Positions 62,581 through 64,000 of a stretch of 64,000 nt of DNA are shown one piece after another. Every line of letters starts with the position of its first letter. The stretch's first letter is position 1. The notes below the pieces were generated by a model. The model did not search any database. It had not been told where the DNA came from and saw only the letters and a program-made list of their open reading frames with translations. The DNA is from Bradysia coprophila. Its lineage: Eukaryota; Arthropoda; Insecta; Diptera; Sciaridae. The DNA lies in the NCBI RefSeq assembly GCF_014529535.1, contig NW_023503493.1, positions 16,834,001 through 16,898,000 on the forward strand, read 5' to 3'. Position numbers and translations under genes: made by a program.

Positions 62581-62771
62581 GGTTTGTTCCAAGGCTGTAT
62601 GAATTGTCAAATTTGATCCATAGAACCATAACCTCAATAATATTTGTGTGTAAATCACGTAGGCGACGTTGCCATATTTGTCTGAAACATCTCGTAGGCG
62701 ACGTTGCTATGGATCAAATCATCGTGGTTCGGGTTGTCAAAGTTCGTGTTTACAGCTATTTGGAACAAACC
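62581..62771. mobile_element. MITE, GGTTTGTTCCAA ends, copy 1
   Basis: GGTTTGTTCCAAGGC and, inverted at the right end, GGTTTGTTCCAAATA enclose 191 bp with an inner inverted pair around TTGTCAAATTTGATCCATAG / CTATGGATCAAATC. The closest copy is at 63082-63248, and a right-end fragment lies near 51366-51410 (GTTTACAGTTACTTGGAACA). Confidence 0.7.
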
Positions 62772-63081
62772 TTTTCAGGTGAATTTTGTATGACGCTAAT
62801 ACATATATTTACAGCATGTTGTACGTTGTATACGCATGTGTAATTGATATACTGCGGTACCTTCAGTGTTTATATAAATACTTTGGTTGCTGTGACTTCT
62901 CTGTGGATGACGATTAACTTTTTCAACAACTTCGGAACAGAAAAAATTGGTTGGCCTGTAGAGGCGTCACAGTTTTTTCCATCGACATTAGTAATTTTGT
63001 AATGACGAAATGTACTAGAATTATACGAAAATCTATTACATTTGAGCTTTAGTTTACAAACAGCATTTCAAATGCGTAATA

Positions 63082-63248
63082 GGTTTGTTCCAAGGCCATA
63101 TGAATTGTCAAATTACTGCCAAATTTCATCCATAGAGACACAACCTCATCAACATTTGATGTAAAATGACGTAGGTTATGTTGCTGTGGATGAAATTGTT
63201 GCCGTTCGTGTTGTCAAAGTTCAGGTTTACAGATATTTGGAACAAACC
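63082..63248. mobile_element. MITE, GGTTTGTTCCAA ends, copy 2
   Basis: A 167 bp copy of the element at 62581 in the same orientation: GGTTTGTTCCAAGGCCATAT at the left and TTTACAGATATTTGGAACAA at the right. The two copies differ by insertions in the middle. Confidence 0.7.
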
Positions 63249-63351
63249 TGTTTACGCAATACTATAATCAGCGCCATCTTTTCGTTGCAGTCTTGAATTA
63301 ACTAAATGGTGCAGTCTTGTGTCTATTAGTGAACATCAACATTCAACACAA

Positions 63352-63487
63352 GGTATGGTCGAATGTCAAACGTTGTATGGAGCGGGGGTCATAGCGATTT
63401 CATATAAAGAAACTCACCTCTCATGAGAGGTGAGTTTGTTTATATAAAATCGCTATGTCCTCCGGTTTGTATGAATAGACCATACCT
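63352..63487. mobile_element. Palindromic element, GGTATGGTC ends
   Basis: GGTATGGTCGAATGTC and GACCATACC end it; the centre is a strong hairpin (AACTCACCTCTCATGAGAGG with its inverse) flanked by ATAGCGATTT / AAATCGCTAT. The outer ends match the family at 41761-41950, whose hairpin centre is different. Confidence 0.65.
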
Positions 63488-63499
63488 GGTTTATACTTT

Positions 63500-64000
63500 C
63501 ATTGGTGTCTATAGCGTATATCATGACAGTGATGACAGTCTCCATGTGTTTTTTTGAGTCATGAAGTGTCAGGAGCACAGTCTCGAGCAGTGCCTTTTAT
63601 AAGGATTTTTCACTGGGGTGCACAACTTTCCGCAAGGCCCCATTTTTTCTCTCGAAAGGGACAATTTTTCTCGCCAAGGGGCCCATGTTTATTTTTTGTT
63701 TTCGTTAACAGTAGTGAACGCAGATAAACATACATTAGTCGGTTCAAGATATTGCTTTTTTCGCCGCAGGCAAAAATTTTTGAAGAAAGGCTGGTCACTA
63801 GTTTTGCAAGATCTCATGGCTTCAAAAAATCGGTCTCTTCTAGTTAACATTCTCTGATTTCGAGATAAAGGTACAAATCGCGAGCGGAGCGAGCGAGAAA
63901 ATTTTCAGATATTCTGCTTTCAAAACGTTCTATTTCTCTTACGCTTACGCGCGATGTAAACTCCAACGTCCTAGGACGGCCCTCTTAACCCCTCTTAATT
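63500..64000. other. Right edge of the window, no gene seen
   Basis: Contains the phrase GCGAGCGGAGCGAGCGAGAA and other composition typical of dispersed repeats here. Open frames on both strands at 63610-63857 are mirror images of each other and show no protein features. Confidence 0.3.

Overview
The window is an AT-rich piece of an animal nuclear genome. It carries intron-split genes with GT/AG junctions, many of them 50-70 bp introns, together with a dense load of small inverted-repeat transposons. The best-resolved genes are foraging-type cGMP-dependent kinase, lysosomal alpha-mannosidase, a pickpocket-like DEG/ENaC channel, RSPRY1 and ribosomal protein L36. They point to an insect, most likely a nematoceran dipteran such as a fungus gnat or midge; that placement is inference. 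There are no prokaryotic operons, no CRISPR array and no rRNA or tRNA that I could recognise.

Layout. 0.5-3.7 kb: a Mutator-like DNA transposon with an apparently intact three-exon FLYWCH-MULE transposase and a GC-rich hairpin cassette. 5.5-14.7 kb (+): a foraging-type cGMP-dependent protein kinase whose introns hold several foldback elements. 14.85-23.07 kb (-): a 17-exon lysosomal alpha-mannosidase, tail to tail with the kinase. It has two versions of one internal exon of identical length (134 nt) and two candidate first exons, each with its own signal peptide. 26.9-28.4 kb (-): a decayed leucine-rich-repeat gene. 29.5-30.1 kb (+): a small single-pass membrane protein. 32.57-35.38 kb: a 2.8 kb hAT-like inverted-repeat element with an 8 bp target duplication, enclosing a roughly 1.2 kb minisatellite. 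36.2-40.1 kb (-): RSPRY1. 44.8-45.7 kb (-): ribosomal protein L36 with a TOP-type leader. 47.46-48.84 kb (+): a four-exon 8-amino-7-oxononanoate synthase (BioF-like) gene, unexpected in an animal. 49.3-53.9 kb (-): a DEG/ENaC channel whose first exon is not resolved. 55.2-57.9 kb: two adjacent large palindromic elements. 60.6 kb (+): a possible zinc-ribbon protein. The rest is intergenic DNA peppered with MITE-like palindromes.

The host genes are unrelated housekeeping or signalling genes and form no shared pathway. The items most worth a second look are the paired exons and paired first exons of the mannosidase, the BioF-like gene as a transfer candidate, and a GC-hairpin cassette shared by two unrelated transposons.

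Exon coordinates come from reading the sequence by eye with frame and phase bookkeeping. For the mannosidase, RSPRY1, RpL36, the BioF-like gene and the MULE transposase the summed exon lengths are exact multiples of three. No database search or alignment was run.
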